NCBI GenBank assembly: GCA_902553315.1
Contig: CACDKN010000002.1
Location: 62,001-126,000 of the forward strand
Direction: 5' to 3'
DNA: 64,000 bases
Origin: AG-339-G14 sp902553315
Lineage (GTDB): Bacteria > Pseudomonadota > Gammaproteobacteria > Magnimaribacterales > AG-339-G14
Position 1 is the stretch's first letter. Each line of letters opens with the position of its first letter. Positions 1 to 9,701 of this stretch are shown here, one piece after another. Position numbers and translations under genes: made by a program. A model generated the notes under the pieces. It was not told the origin of the DNA. It did no database searches and was given only the letters and a program-made list of their open reading frames with translations.

Positions 1-1017
1 CAAGATGACTGCTACGATGATAGCAAAAAAGGATGAGTATCTTGCTCTAACGAATTCTCCTGCTCCTAAAAGATTTCCAGATCTCACTGCAGCAGCCAAA
101 CCTATCGAGAGAGGCAACATAAATGTCACTGTTGTAACTTGCATAGCTATGGCGTGAGAAGCAATTGTATTCTGACCAAGATTGCTTAATAACAATCCGC
201 TTCCACTAAAAAGTCCAAATTCAACAAAAATACAAGCTCCAATGGGAAAGCCTAGTTTGAAAATTTCACCCATTTTCCTAAGATCTGGAGGCATATAACC
301 TTTAAACAAGTTTGCTCCTTGATAAGGTTTGGAGAAATAAATGTAAAGTATCAAAGCCAATAAAGCTGACCATGTGGAGATAGCAAATGATACACCACAG
401 CCACTGCCCCCCATTTCTGGAAAACCAAATTTGCCAAAGATAAATACATAGTTCAAAGCCGCATTGAGCGTAACCATGCCTAAGTTGATAACAGTAATTG
501 GTATAGGTCTCGTAATGCCTTCGCTAAATGACTTTAACGGTTGGAAAAGAAATAATGCAGGAGTGCCAACCAATAAACCTAGGAGGTAGTCTTTGGTTAT
601 TTTCTGTACATTTTCTGGAGTTTTAAAAAAGTCTAGTAAATTTCCTGCGAAAATTAAATAAATAGACACCAAAGCTATCAAAGGAATGCATAACCAAAAA
701 GCCTGTTTTACATGAGGCCCAATTTCTTCAAATTTTTTTGCACCATAAAATTGAGCCACATAAGCCGTAACAATAAACAGGCTCCCTCCGATTCCAAAGA
801 AGACAGGCCAAAAGAGCATATTTCCTGTTGCCACTGCAGCTTGATCGACAGTACTGTAGCTCCCCGTCATCAATGCAGCAATCACTCCAGTGGCATGAGA
901 AGCCAATTGTGAAAAAAAGATTGGGATTGCTAAAGAAGCAAAAATTTTTAACTCAAAACCAATTTTATTGCCACTTCCAATAGGCTCGATAATATTTCTG
1001 TCTTCAGTTGCTTTCAT
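1..1017 (-). CDS. MATE-family multidrug/Na+ antiporter, 5' part (C-terminus off the window)
   Basis: The minus strand stays open for 339 codons from an ATG at 1017 to the window edge, so the C-terminus is missing. The translation is a hydrophobic polytopic protein with the MATE core: an early SQLASHATG segment in the first helix, and further in VRSGNLLGAGE, the usual second-half signature of NorM/DinF-type exporters. MATE proteins export cationic drugs or metabolites across the inner membrane in exchange for Na+ or H+. The gene is divergent from the acyltransferase at 1091, with 73 bp between them. The substrate cannot be told from sequence. The family call is firm. Confidence 0.9.
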   Translation of the reverse strand, partial: MKATEDRNIIEPIGSGNKIGFELKIFASLAIPIFFSQLASHATGVIAALMTGSYSTVDQAAVATGNMLFWPVFFGIGGSLFIVTAYVAQFYGAKKFEEIGPHVKQAFWLCIPLIALVSIYLIFAGNLLDFFKTPENVQKITKDYLLGLLVGTPALFLFQPLKSFSEGITRPIPITVINLGMVTLNAALNYVFIFGKFGFPEMGGSGCGVSFAISTWSALLALILYIYFSKPYQGANLFKGYMPPDLRKMGEIFKLGFPIGACIFVEFGLFSGSGLLLSNLGQNTIASHAIAMQVTTVTFMLPLSIGLAAAVRSGNLLGAGEFVRARYSSFFAIIVAVIL

Positions 1018-1090
1018 AAAGGTAGGGTATGATACTACTTGAAATTTAATTTGGAGATAAAAAATTAGGCGTGACAATAGACCTTTTTGG

Positions 1091-1786
1091 TTGAAACGAA
1101 TTCACTGGTGGTTCGATCAAAAATATATCCAATATAAAATTAGTCCTCAATTTGAGAAAATAGGATCAGGCCCACTAATTTTAGGTGTCAAATACTTGCA
1201 TATTAATGGCAACGGAATTTCTGTAGGAGATTTCGCTACTTTTATTTCCGCTCCAGATTCTCATATTCATCTGACTACTTGGAACGCGGGCGATTATGAC
1301 GGAAAAATTGAGATAGGCGATTTTTGTTTATTTAGCCCTGGCGTAAGAGTTTCTGCTGCTACCAAAATTAAAATAGGAAATTCTTGTATGTTTGCTAACA
1401 GCGCATATATCTCCGATTCTGATTGGCATGGAATTTATGATCGGGCTCTCCCGGTTGGGCAATCAAAACAAGTTACGCTAGAAGATAATGTATGGATTGG
1501 AGATGGCGCAATTGTTAACAAGGGAGTGACTATAGGCAAAAATTCAATTGTAGGCGCAAGAGCAGTCGTTGTGAAAGATATTCCAGAGAATGTCATTGTT
1601 GCAGGAAATCCTGCAGAAATAATAAAAGAGCTTGATCCAAAAGAAAAACAAGTATCTAGAGCCGAAATGTTTTCTTCGCCAAAAGCTCTAGACGAATTGT
1701 ATTTAGAAATAGATAGAATTAGTTTAAAGAAAAACACTTTTTATAAATGGATAAAAAGTAAGTTTTTTCCTCAACAAGATCAATGA
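1091..1786 (+). CDS. Left-handed beta-helix (hexapeptide-repeat) acyltransferase
   Basis: A 231-residue protein whose middle (about residues 70-175) consists of imperfect hexapeptide repeats, such as VWIGDGAIVNKGVTIG and the closing IVAGNPAEII, typical of CoA-dependent O- or N-acetyltransferases of the maa/cysE/wbbJ type. Such enzymes usually acetylate sugars or cell-surface glycans as trimers. The reading frame has a stop at 1058-1060, and the only standard start after it is TTG at 1091, which has no clear Shine-Dalgarno. A GGAG at 1053-1056 lies 7 nt before an in-frame ATT at 1064, so the start is uncertain. Its stop overlaps the ATG of pdxB, so the two are probably co-translated. Acceptor substrate unknown. 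Confidence 0.8.
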   Translation: MKRIHWWFDQKYIQYKISPQFEKIGSGPLILGVKYLHINGNGISVGDFATFISAPDSHIHLTTWNAGDYDGKIEIGDFCLFSPGVRVSAATKIKIGNSCMFANSAYISDSDWHGIYDRALPVGQSKQVTLEDNVWIGDGAIVNKGVTIGKNSIVGARAVVVKDIPENVIVAGNPAEIIKELDPKEKQVSRAEMFSSPKALDELYLEIDRISLKKNTFYKWIKSKFFPQQDQ

Positions 1787-2874
1787 TAAAAATTGTAGCC
1801 GACAAAGATCTTCCTTTCTTAGATAAAGCTTTCAATTATTCTGAAGAAATAGAGCTGCTAAAACTGCCTTATGATCAAATAACTAATAGTAACTTAAAAA
1901 ATGCAGATGCCTTGATAAGTAGATCGGTGACAAAAATCAATGAGGAATTAGTAAGCGATACTAACTTAAAGTTAATTTTTTCTTTAACATCAGGAGAAGA
2001 TCATGTTGATTTCGATTGTTTGAAAGAAATAAAGTTTCAATCTGCCAAGGGTTCTAATGCCCAAGCGGTTTTTGAGTACACTGCTAGCGCTTTACAATTT
2101 TCCTCAGAAAAAAAAATTGGAATTATTGGCGAAGGTAACATTGGGAAAAAAATTAAAGATAATCTTTCTTTTTTGGGTTACGAAGTAATTTCTTATGATC
2201 CTTATCTTTATAACCATGACGAAAGCATAAAAAATGCCGTCCTAAATTGTCCAATAGTTTCAGTAAATGCTTCTTATTCCCGAGATGGAAAGTATCCTTC
2301 GCACGAGTTAATAGAAAACGTATTGAGTGATTCTCTTTTAATAAATACTTCGAGAGGCGAAGTTGTAAATTATAAAAAAATTGCAAAAGATAATGATTGC
2401 ACTCAGATAATTGATGTTTGGAATAACGAGCCAAAATTAAATAAAGATGATTTAGTCGATGCTTTTTTAAGCACTCCTCATATAGCAGGAAATTCTTTTG
2501 AAGCAAAATCTGATGCACTAAATTTAGCAATTGAAGAAATATCTAACTTTTTTGAATTAAAAAAAACAAGACAGTTAGATCCTGATCTCCACTATATCGA
2601 CATAGACGAAATCAGTTTGGCTGAAGAAATAGAAAAAACTATGATTCCTTTTAATTTCTTGAAACAGTTTCTCGATATAAAAAAATATAGTGATGTTTTT
2701 AAAAAGAAAATAAAACAGGACGAATCGATTTCAGATTTTTCAATGTATTTTCAGGAAATTAGAAAAAAGTTTGAGCGTTTAGGATTTGGAAATTACTCTT
2801 TGAACCTTTCAAACACCTCTAACGAAAATAAAGAAAAATTATCTTGCCTTGGCTTTAGGTTTCAAGAGAAATAA
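1783..2874 (+). CDS. pdxB: Erythronate-4-phosphate dehydrogenase
   Basis: A 363-residue D-2-hydroxyacid dehydrogenase, close to the 378 residues of E. coli PdxB. It oxidises 4-phosphoerythronate in the DXP-dependent pyridoxal phosphate pathway. Visible are the NAD-binding GIIGEGNIGKKI, the SRGE segment carrying the catalytic Arg, a DVWNNEP segment where the catalytic Glu is expected, and PHIAGNS carrying the catalytic His. A C-terminal stretch after about residue 270 fits the PdxB-type dimerisation domain, which separates it from SerA. The ATG overlaps the TGA of the preceding gene. pdxJ, another gene of this pathway often found between recO and acpS, is absent from that site in this window. 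Confidence 0.88.
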   Translation: MIKIVADKDLPFLDKAFNYSEEIELLKLPYDQITNSNLKNADALISRSVTKINEELVSDTNLKLIFSLTSGEDHVDFDCLKEIKFQSAKGSNAQAVFEYTASALQFSSEKKIGIIGEGNIGKKIKDNLSFLGYEVISYDPYLYNHDESIKNAVLNCPIVSVNASYSRDGKYPSHELIENVLSDSLLINTSRGEVVNYKKIAKDNDCTQIIDVWNNEPKLNKDDLVDAFLSTPHIAGNSFEAKSDALNLAIEEISNFFELKKTRQLDPDLHYIDIDEISLAEEIEKTMIPFNFLKQFLDIKKYSDVFKKKIKQDESISDFSMYFQEIRKKFERLGFGNYSLNLSNTSNENKEKLSCLGFRFQEK

Positions 2875-2890
2875 AATTTATAATAAACCT

Positions 2891-3271
2891 ATGAAAGACT
2901 TAAAAGAAAAACTTTCAAAAGAAGCTTTTGAAGTGACACAAAACCAGGGGACCGAAAGACCTTTTAGTGGAGATTTGCTTAATATCAAGGAAGAAGGGAC
3001 TTATAAATGTATTTGTTGTGGCCAAAATTTATTCTCATCTCAAGCGAAATTTGAATCAGGGACCGGGTGGCCAAGTTTTTTTATGCCAATCGATGAGACT
3101 GCAGTTAAAAATATTGAAGATCGAAGTCACGGAATGGTAAGGGTTGAAGTAAGGTGTAATGGGTGCGATGCTCATTTAGGCCATGTTTTTCCTGATGGTC
3201 CCGAACCAACTGGGTTGAGGTACTGCATGAATTCTGTTGCAATGTCTTTTGAGCCTTACAACAGTGAATAA
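2891..3271 (+). CDS. msrB: Peptide-methionine (R)-S-oxide reductase
   Basis: A 126-residue MsrB that repairs the R-epimer of methionine sulfoxide in proteins. Two CxxC pairs that bind structural zinc are visible (YKCICCGQ and VRCNGCDAH), as are the family signature GTGWPSF and the catalytic cysteine in RYCMNS. The frame is open back to 2849 within pdxB, but the ATG at 2891 gives MKDLKEKLS, the usual MsrB N-terminus, and avoids a 26-bp overlap. It sits between pdxB and murJ in the same direction, so probably in one transcript. Confidence 0.93.
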   Translation: MKDLKEKLSKEAFEVTQNQGTERPFSGDLLNIKEEGTYKCICCGQNLFSSQAKFESGTGWPSFFMPIDETAVKNIEDRSHGMVRVEVRCNGCDAHLGHVFPDGPEPTGLRYCMNSVAMSFEPYNSE

Positions 3272-4565
3272 TTTTTGGAAGTCAACTTTTGGATTTTCTT
3301 TTTTCACATTTATCTCAAGAGTTTTTGGCTATCTTCGTGATCTAACATTAGCGGCTTTTTTAGGAGCTGGACAAATTTATGACATATTCGTTGTAATATT
3401 CAGAATCCCTAATGTCTTCAGGAGTTTTTTTGGAGAAGGAGCAATGGCACAATCTCTTGTTCCGAGCATTATCGAAGCAAAAGAAAATATAAATAATTTT
3501 CTAAATCAAATTTTTTCTTTGTTACTTTTTTCTTTATTGATTTTTGTTGGATTAGCTGAGGTATTTCCTAAATTATTTGTTTCCCTTTTTGCACCTGGTT
3601 TTATTTATGATGAAGAAAAGTTTCTAGATGCCACAAATTTTTTGAGAATTGTATTCCCTTACATACTTTTGATTTCTCTTACTGCATTTTTTGGGGCAAT
3701 ACAAAATTCTAGGAAAATCTTTCAATTTGTAGCTGCGACTCCAATTTTTTTTAATCTTAGTTTAATTTGTTTCGCTTTTTCATTTGCTGAACTTTCTTTA
3801 AAAGTTTTAGGAATTTCAATATTAACTGCTGGACTGATTCAATTAATTTTAAATTTTTCTGTTGTAGCTTATTTCGGAATTTTTCCAAAACTCACATTGA
3901 CTTTTGATCGTGAAATTCTCAATTCCTTCTTCAACAAATTCATTCCCGCAATTTTCGCAGCTGGCGTTTATCAGTTAAATGTTTTAGTAGATACGATATT
4001 CGCTTCATTTCTGATAACTGGCAGCCCAACTTGGTTATATTTATCTGAGAGACTAATTCAATTTCCTCTTGGTCTGTTCGGAGTGGCAGTTGCACTTGTT
4101 TCTTTACCAAACTTAACAGAACTTTTTATACAAAAAGATATGAAACAAATAAGTTCTCATAGTTTTAAAATTTTGAGGGTTTTATTTTTAATGGGTTTTG
4201 GATGTTTCTTAGGGGCTTACTTCCTTGGCGACTACATAATTGAAATCCTCTTTAAGAGAGGTGAATTTTCTTCTTTTGATGTAGGAATGACTTTTTTAGC
4301 TCTTCAGGGGTATGCTATTTCGCTCATCTTTTTACTACCTCAAAAATATTTTAATAGTCTTTTCTTTGCGATTTCAAAAACAAATATGGTTGTTTATACT
4401 GGACTGTTATCACTTTTTGCTAATTTGATCTTGAATTATTATTTTATTTTTACAATAGATTTAGGCCATTTTGGATTGGCTCTCGCAACTTCTATTAGCA
4501 GCATAATAGTCTTCTTTGTGAGCTTGTATTGGTTGTTGAGTAGAAAAATTTTATTGGCTTTTTAA
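3264..4565 (+). CDS. murJ: Lipid II flippase MurJ
   Basis: A polytopic membrane protein of the MVF family that flips lipid II across the inner membrane for peptidoglycan synthesis. The start of TM1 with FGFSFFTFISRVFGYLRDLT and the following FRIPNVFRSFFGEGAMAQ segment (conserved Arg and Glu-Gly) are diagnostic. I choose GTG at 3264, which overlaps the msrB stop by 8 bp and gives VNNFWKS; an in-frame TTG at 3237 would add nine residues. At about 433 residues it is shorter than E. coli MurJ (511), mostly through a shorter C-terminal half. It keeps the common murJ-ribF-ileS-lspA-ispH order. Confidence 0.92.
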   Translation: MNNFWKSTFGFSFFTFISRVFGYLRDLTLAAFLGAGQIYDIFVVIFRIPNVFRSFFGEGAMAQSLVPSIIEAKENINNFLNQIFSLLLFSLLIFVGLAEVFPKLFVSLFAPGFIYDEEKFLDATNFLRIVFPYILLISLTAFFGAIQNSRKIFQFVAATPIFFNLSLICFAFSFAELSLKVLGISILTAGLIQLILNFSVVAYFGIFPKLTLTFDREILNSFFNKFIPAIFAAGVYQLNVLVDTIFASFLITGSPTWLYLSERLIQFPLGLFGVAVALVSLPNLTELFIQKDMKQISSHSFKILRVLFLMGFGCFLGAYFLGDYIIEILFKRGEFSSFDVGMTFLALQGYAISLIFLLPQKYFNSLFFAISKTNMVVYTGLLSLFANLILNYYFIFTIDLGHFGLALATSISSIIVFFVSLYWLLSRKILLAF

Positions 4566-4567
4566 CA

Positions 4568-5515
4568 ATGTATTTAATAAGAGGACTTAAAAACATAAAT
4601 CTTTTTAAGGAAAGATTTTCTGATTTTAGAGTCATTGCAACCATAGGAAATTTTGATGGACTACATCTAGGGCATCAAAAAATTATTTCGGACATGAAAA
4701 ATATTGCTAATGAAAAAAAACTAAAAACAATGGTAATTTTTACTGAACCACATGCAAAAGAATTTTTTGCTGAAAGCTCTAATTCCTCTTCTCAACCAAG
4801 CAGAATATCGCCTTGGCGTGATAAATTTCAAAGATTGAAAGCACAAGGAGTAGATTTTGCTTTCTATTTAAACTTTAACAAAAAATTACAATCGATGACC
4901 CCCGAAAAATTCATAAATATCGTTCTAGGAAATTTAAACATTCATTATTTAACTATCGGGGATGACTTTAAGTTTGGAAATCGTAGAAAAGGTGATTATG
5001 AGATGCTTGAAAACTGGGGCAGTCTAAACGATGTTATTGTTCAACAAACTCCAACATATCTTAGGGGAGATAGAAGGTACAGTAGTTCCTGGATAAGGGA
5101 GGCACTTGATAAAGATGATTTTGAATTGGCAGCCGAATTGCTTGGAAGAAGATATACTTTTTCTGGCAAAGTAGTTAGCGGAAACAGTTTAGGTAGAACT
5201 ATTGGAGTTCCAACAGCAAATTTGTGGCTGCCTAAAAGTAACCTGCCTATAAAGGGTGTGTATGCGGTAAAAGTTCACTATGAAAAAGAAATTCTTTTAG
5301 GAATTGCAAATATGGGAATAAGACCTACCATTGGTGGGGAAAATCCAGTGTTAGAAGTTCATATATTTGATTTCGATAAAAATTTATATGGGAAAAGAAT
5401 AGAAGTTGAATTTTGTAATAAAATAAGAGAAGAAAAAAAATTTTCAAACCTCGAAGAATTGAAATCTCAAATCCATAAAGATATTGAATTGTCTAAAAAT
5501 TTATTAATTTCGTGA
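4568..5515 (+). CDS. ribF: Bifunctional riboflavin kinase / FAD synthetase
   Basis: A 315-residue enzyme converting riboflavin to FMN and then FAD. The N-terminal nucleotidyltransferase domain shows GNFDGLHLGHQ (HxGH-type motif, about residues 29-39) and the later RYSSSWIREAL motif. The C-terminal kinase domain shows GRTIGVPTANLWLP followed by KGVYAVKV. The start is 2 bp after murJ and the stop overlaps the ileS GTG, so translation is probably coupled. I saw no FMN riboswitch upstream. Confidence 0.95.
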   Translation: MYLIRGLKNINLFKERFSDFRVIATIGNFDGLHLGHQKIISDMKNIANEKKLKTMVIFTEPHAKEFFAESSNSSSQPSRISPWRDKFQRLKAQGVDFAFYLNFNKKLQSMTPEKFINIVLGNLNIHYLTIGDDFKFGNRRKGDYEMLENWGSLNDVIVQQTPTYLRGDRRYSSSWIREALDKDDFELAAELLGRRYTFSGKVVSGNSLGRTIGVPTANLWLPKSNLPIKGVYAVKVHYEKEILLGIANMGIRPTIGGENPVLEVHIFDFDKNLYGKRIEVEFCNKIREEKKFSNLEELKSQIHKDIELSKNLLIS

Positions 5516-8301
5516 AACAACTTAAGGAAACATTAAATTTACCTACTACCAGGTTTTCCATGAAAGCAAATCTTTCACAAAAAGAACCAGGAATATTAGA
5601 TTATTGGAAAGAAATTAATCTTTATCAACTGATTCAAAACAAGAATAAGGGCAAAACTTCGTTTAATCTTCATGATGGACCTCCATACGCAAATGGGCCT
5701 ATTCATTTAGGCCACACTGTAAATAAAATTCTCAAAGACATAATCATTAAGACCAAAAATTTCTCTGGATATTCTGCGCCTTATGTTCCTGGATGGGATT
5801 GTCACGGACTTCCAATCGAGCTAAATGTTGAAAAAAAATATGGAAAAGCTAAGAAGGATTTATCTATTGATGAATTTAGACTTCGTTGCAGAGATTATGC
5901 CAATCAACAAATTGCCATTCAAAAAAAAGATTTTATTAGACTTGGAGTGCTAGGGGATTGGGAAAATCCATACAAATCTATGGACTTTGAATTCGAAGCA
6001 AATATTGTTCGAGCGCTTGGAAAAGTTATAGAAGCAGGGCATTTATCAAGGGGATTTAAACCTGTTTATTGGTGTGAAAATTGTGCATCTGCTCTTGCAG
6101 AAGCGGAGGTTGAATATATTGAAAAAGAATCAAATGCTATTGATTTTTTATTCCCTGTTGATTCTAAGTTATTGGAGAAAGTATTTAACTTGAAAATAAA
6201 TTCCGACTGTTATGTTGCTTCATGGACAACAACGCCCTGGACTATTCCTGCTAATAAAGCTATATCCGTTAATCCAAATCTAGAATATGAGCTAATTGAA
6301 TTAGAGGTCAATAAAAGAAAATTAGTTTTAGTTGTTGCATCAAGTCTTAAAGAAAAAACCTTAGAACGATATGAAGTTACCAACAATAATTCTTTAGGAA
6401 AAAGCTTAGGAAAAGAACTAGAAGGCATTGTTTGTAAGCATCCTTTGTTGGATCAAGAGTCTCCAATTATTTTAGGCTCCCATGTTACTGATGAAATGGG
6501 AACGGGACTTGTTCATACCGCTCCAGCTCATGGTTTAGAAGATTATGAAGCATGTAAAAATTATAACTTTGATTCTTCTAGCCTAGTTCAGGCTGATGGA
6601 AAATTTGCAAAAGATACTCCATTTGTAGGCGGAAAAAAATTAGATGAAGCAAACGAAATTATTATAGACGAGTTAAACAAAATGAAGCTTTTGTTTTCAA
6701 AAAATAAGTTTAGACATAGTTTTCCGCATTGTTGGAGACATAAAACCCCACTTTTTTTTCGTGCTACTCCTCAATGGTTTATTTCTATGGATAAAAATAA
6801 ACTTCTTGAAGAATGTCTATCAAAAATTGAGGAAATAAACTGGTTACCTGATTGGGGTAAATCAAGAATAAATTCTATGATGTCGGAACGACCTGATTGG
6901 TGTATCTCCAGACAGAGACATTGGGGAGCTCCAATTCCTTTATTTGTAAGTAAATCTTCTGGAAAGATTCATAAAGATACAATAAAGATAATCGAAATGG
7001 TCGCAGATGAAATTGAAAAAAATGGTGCTGAAAGTTGGTTTACCTCTGATCCATCGAAATTTTTAGGAGATGATTCCGATGAATATGAAAAAATTACTGA
7101 TACCTTGGACGTTTGGTTCGATTCTGGCGTGACTCATTATTGTTCAAATTACCAACCAAAAGATTCAATAGTCCCTGCGGATTTGTATTTAGAAGGTTCT
7201 GATCAACACAGAGGTTGGTTTCAATCTTCACTACTTACTGGTCTGGCAATTAATAATGAATCGCCTTATCGGACAGCATTAACGCATGGATTTGTTGTTG
7301 ATGCCGATGGTAGAAAAATGTCTAAATCTCTAGGTAATGTAATTTCACCTCAATCTATATGGAATAAAAAGGGGGCAGATATTTTAAGAGCATGGACTGC
7401 ATCAACAGATTTCAGAAATGAAATGAATTTTTCAGAAGAATCTCTTGAAAGAACAAGCGATGCTTATAGAAGAATCAGAAATACGCTGAGATTTTTAATG
7501 GGCAACCTGAATGAATTTAATTTCCAAAGAGATAAGATAAATCCTGAGAATTATTCAGAACTTGATAAGTGGATTATTATGAAGGGAATAGAGCTCCAAG
7601 AAGAAGTAATCAAAGACTATGACAGTTACGAAATTCACTTAGCTTTCCAAAAAATTTTAAATTTTTGCACCAACGAACTTGGCGGTTTTTACTTAGATAT
7701 TATTAAAGATCGACTTTACACTTCTAAGAGAGATGGGGTTGCAAGAAAGTCAGCACAATCAGCGATGTTTCAAATTTACTCTTCATTAGTAACTTTAATC
7801 GCTCCAATACTCTCTTTCACGGCCGAAGAAGCATTTGTTGAAATGAGTGGCGAAGGTTCCTCAATTTTTCTAGGCGAGTGGTTCAATGATTGGGAAACTT
7901 TTGATTCCAAGATTGATGAAGATTTGTGGGTCAAACTTATCTCTTTGAGAGACGAGGTAAATAAAGAAATTGAAGAAAAACGAAACTTAAATGAAATTGG
8001 ATCTTCCTTAGAAGCTAAGGTAGATCTGAGTTGTGATGATGGGCTTTTCATGAGGCTAAACGACCTTAAAGATGAGTTAAAATTTCTGTTCATTTCTTCT
8101 GACGTAGATTTAAAATTAGATGAACAAAATTCAAAAAATTTATCCGAAGAAGTAAAAATAAAAGTCTCAAAAAGTTCAAACAAAAAGTGCGACAGATGCT
8201 GGCATCACGTAGAAAGACTAATAAAATATCAAGACGAAAATATTTGTTTGAGATGCCAAGAAAACATAGACGGTTCTGGAGAAATAAGATTATTTTTCTG
8301 A
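5512..8301 (+). CDS. ileS: Isoleucyl-tRNA synthetase
   Basis: A 929-residue class I aminoacyl-tRNA synthetase charging tRNA-Ile. The HIGH motif appears as HLGH (residues 65-68) within GPPYANGPIHLGH, and KMSKS is at about residues 602-606. The CP1 editing domain is present (TTPWTIPANKA), and the C-terminus has a zinc-binding module with CDRCW and CLRCQ. The start is GTG in a GTGA overlap with the ribF stop. The length matches E. coli IleS (938), and the bacterial-type C-terminal zinc finger identifies it as the ileS1 form. Confidence 0.97.
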   Translation: MKQLKETLNLPTTRFSMKANLSQKEPGILDYWKEINLYQLIQNKNKGKTSFNLHDGPPYANGPIHLGHTVNKILKDIIIKTKNFSGYSAPYVPGWDCHGLPIELNVEKKYGKAKKDLSIDEFRLRCRDYANQQIAIQKKDFIRLGVLGDWENPYKSMDFEFEANIVRALGKVIEAGHLSRGFKPVYWCENCASALAEAEVEYIEKESNAIDFLFPVDSKLLEKVFNLKINSDCYVASWTTTPWTIPANKAISVNPNLEYELIELEVNKRKLVLVVASSLKEKTLERYEVTNNNSLGKSLGKELEGIVCKHPLLDQESPIILGSHVTDEMGTGLVHTAPAHGLEDYEACKNYNFDSSSLVQADGKFAKDTPFVGGKKLDEANEIIIDELNKMKLLFSKNKFRHSFPHCWRHKTPLFFRATPQWFISMDKNKLLEECLSKIEEINWLPDWGKSRINSMMSERPDWCISRQRHWGAPIPLFVSKSSGKIHKDTIKIIEMVADEIEKNGAESWFTSDPSKFLGDDSDEYEKITDTLDVWFDSGVTHYCSNYQPKDSIVPADLYLEGSDQHRGWFQSSLLTGLAINNESPYRTALTHGFVVDADGRKMSKSLGNVISPQSIWNKKGADILRAWTASTDFRNEMNFSEESLERTSDAYRRIRNTLRFLMGNLNEFNFQRDKINPENYSELDKWIIMKGIELQEEVIKDYDSYEIHLAFQKILNFCTNELGGFYLDIIKDRLYTSKRDGVARKSAQSAMFQIYSSLVTLIAPILSFTAEEAFVEMSGEGSSIFLGEWFNDWETFDSKIDEDLWVKLISLRDEVNKEIEEKRNLNEIGSSLEAKVDLSCDDGLFMRLNDLKDELKFLFISSDVDLKLDEQNSKNLSEEVKIKVSKSSNKKCDRCWHHVERLIKYQDENICLRCQENIDGSGEIRLFF

Positions 8302-8305
8302 TTGA

Positions 8306-8779
8306 ATGAAATCTTTTTTAGTTGTTTTATTAGCTTCATTGATAAGTCTTGATCAATTATCTAAAGTTTGGATTTATAAAAATTTTGAAGTTTTTCAATC
8401 CTTAGAAGTCTTTTATTTCCTAAATTTCACGTTTGTCAAAAACTATGGTTTTGCTTTTAGCTTTTTGAATGATGAAAGCTTAAATTTAAATGCTCTAATA
8501 GGTGTTTTAATTTTTTTTATTTGTGTTTATTTAGCTTATTTTATTTTTTTAAAAGCACACAAAGAGACCCTATTAAAAAATCAGTTAATAAGTTTTAGTC
8601 TGATTTTAGCAGGCGGATTGGGGAATTTACTGGATAGATTGATGTATGGATATGTAATCGATTTTATTGATATAACATTCAATCCATACGTGTTCAATTT
8701 AGCAGATTCTTATGTCACTATAGGATTAATAATGTATGTTATTTTTTCTCTAAAAAGTAAGCCTTATGAAAAGAATTAA
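8306..8779 (+). CDS. lspA: Prolipoprotein signal peptidase (signal peptidase II)
   Basis: A 157-residue inner-membrane aspartyl protease with four predicted membrane segments. It removes signal peptides from lipoproteins after diacylglyceryl transfer. The conserved blocks are GNLLDRLMYGYVIDFID, with the first catalytic Asp, and FNLADSYVTIG, with the second. It follows ileS by 4 bp and overlaps ispH by 14 bp. A likely client in this window is the DsbC homologue at 20,790, which carries a lipobox. Confidence 0.95.
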   Translation: MKSFLVVLLASLISLDQLSKVWIYKNFEVFQSLEVFYFLNFTFVKNYGFAFSFLNDESLNLNALIGVLIFFICVYLAYFIFLKAHKETLLKNQLISFSLILAGGLGNLLDRLMYGYVIDFIDITFNPYVFNLADSYVTIGLIMYVIFSLKSKPYEKN

Positions 8780-9701
8780 GCTAGCGAACCCTAGGGGTTT
8801 TTGTGCTGGGGTAGATAGAGCAATTGACATAGTTTCGAAAGCATTAGAGATTTATGATGACCCAGTTTATGTCAGACATGAGGTTGTCCATAACAGGAAA
8901 GTAGTTGACGATCTCAAATCAAGAGGCGCTGTATTTGTAGAAGAATTATCAGAAATTCCTGATGATGGCATTACTATTTTCTCAGCACATGGAATTTCAG
9001 CATCTGTAGAAAATGAAGCTGAAGATAGAAAATTAAAATTCTTTGATGCAACTTGCCCTTTGGTTTCAAAAGTTCACAAAGAAGTTATTAGGTTTGCTAG
9101 CGTAGGTAAAGACATAATAATGATTGGGCATAAAAATCATCCAGAGGTTGAAGGCACTCTTGGAAGATTTCCGGAGCATTCTCAAGGAAAAATGTATTTG
9201 GTAGAAAATTTAGAACAGGCTAAAACTATAAAGGTTAATCAACCAGATAATTTATGTTTAGTAACACAAACAACTTTGTCTGTTTCAGATACGGAAGAAA
9301 TTGTAGAAGAATTGAAGACTAGATTTCCTCTAATGCAAGAGCCAAAGTCCGAAGACATATGCTATGCCACTCAGAATAGACAAGATGCCGTAAAGCAACT
9401 AGCTTTAGAATCGGATTTAATAATTGTGGTTGGATCTCAGAATAGTTCGAATTCAACCAGGCTAAAAGAATTAGCAGAAAATTGTGGAGTCAAGTCTGTG
9501 CTTTTAGACGAACCAGAGAAAATAAATCTATTAGACTTGAAAAATATAGAAACGATAGGAATTACTGCAGGAGCATCAGCTCCAGAAGAATTGGTTCAAG
9601 AAATGGTCAAGAAATGCAATTTGCTTGGGTATCAAATTAACGAAGAGATGGAAGGTTTGAAAGAAAAAGTATTTTTTAAATTACCCGTAGAGTTGCGATG
9701 A
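8766..9701 (+). CDS. ispH: 4-hydroxy-3-methylbut-2-enyl diphosphate reductase
   Basis: A 311-residue Fe-S enzyme that makes IPP and DMAPP in the last step of the MEP isoprenoid pathway. The three cluster cysteines are visible in NPRGFCAGVDRA, FDATCPLVSKVHKE and EDICYATQNRQ. The conserved GHKNHPEVEGT, LVTQTTLSVSD and ITAGASAPEELV blocks are also present. The length matches E. coli IspH (316). Overlap with lspA and with the following dehydrogenase (4 bp) implies one operon. Confidence 0.96.
   Translation: MKRIKLANPRGFCAGVDRAIDIVSKALEIYDDPVYVRHEVVHNRKVVDDLKSRGAVFVEELSEIPDDGITIFSAHGISASVENEAEDRKLKFFDATCPLVSKVHKEVIRFASVGKDIIMIGHKNHPEVEGTLGRFPEHSQGKMYLVENLEQAKTIKVNQPDNLCLVTQTTLSVSDTEEIVEELKTRFPLMQEPKSEDICYATQNRQDAVKQLALESDLIIVVGSQNSSNSTRLKELAENCGVKSVLLDEPEKINLLDLKNIETIGITAGASAPEELVQEMVKKCNLLGYQINEEMEGLKEKVFFKLPVELR

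Noticed and set aside
712..912. 66-codon plus-strand frame over the MATE gene
   Set aside because: Antisense to a clear MATE coding sequence that is open across the whole region.
3237..3263. TTG at 3237 as the murJ start
   Set aside because: It would increase the overlap with msrB and add residues (MQCLLSLTT) not expected in MurJ. GTG at 3264 gives a normal N-terminus.
4566..5520. FMN riboswitch near ribF
   Set aside because: There is only a 2-bp gap before ribF and no conserved FMN aptamer sequence.
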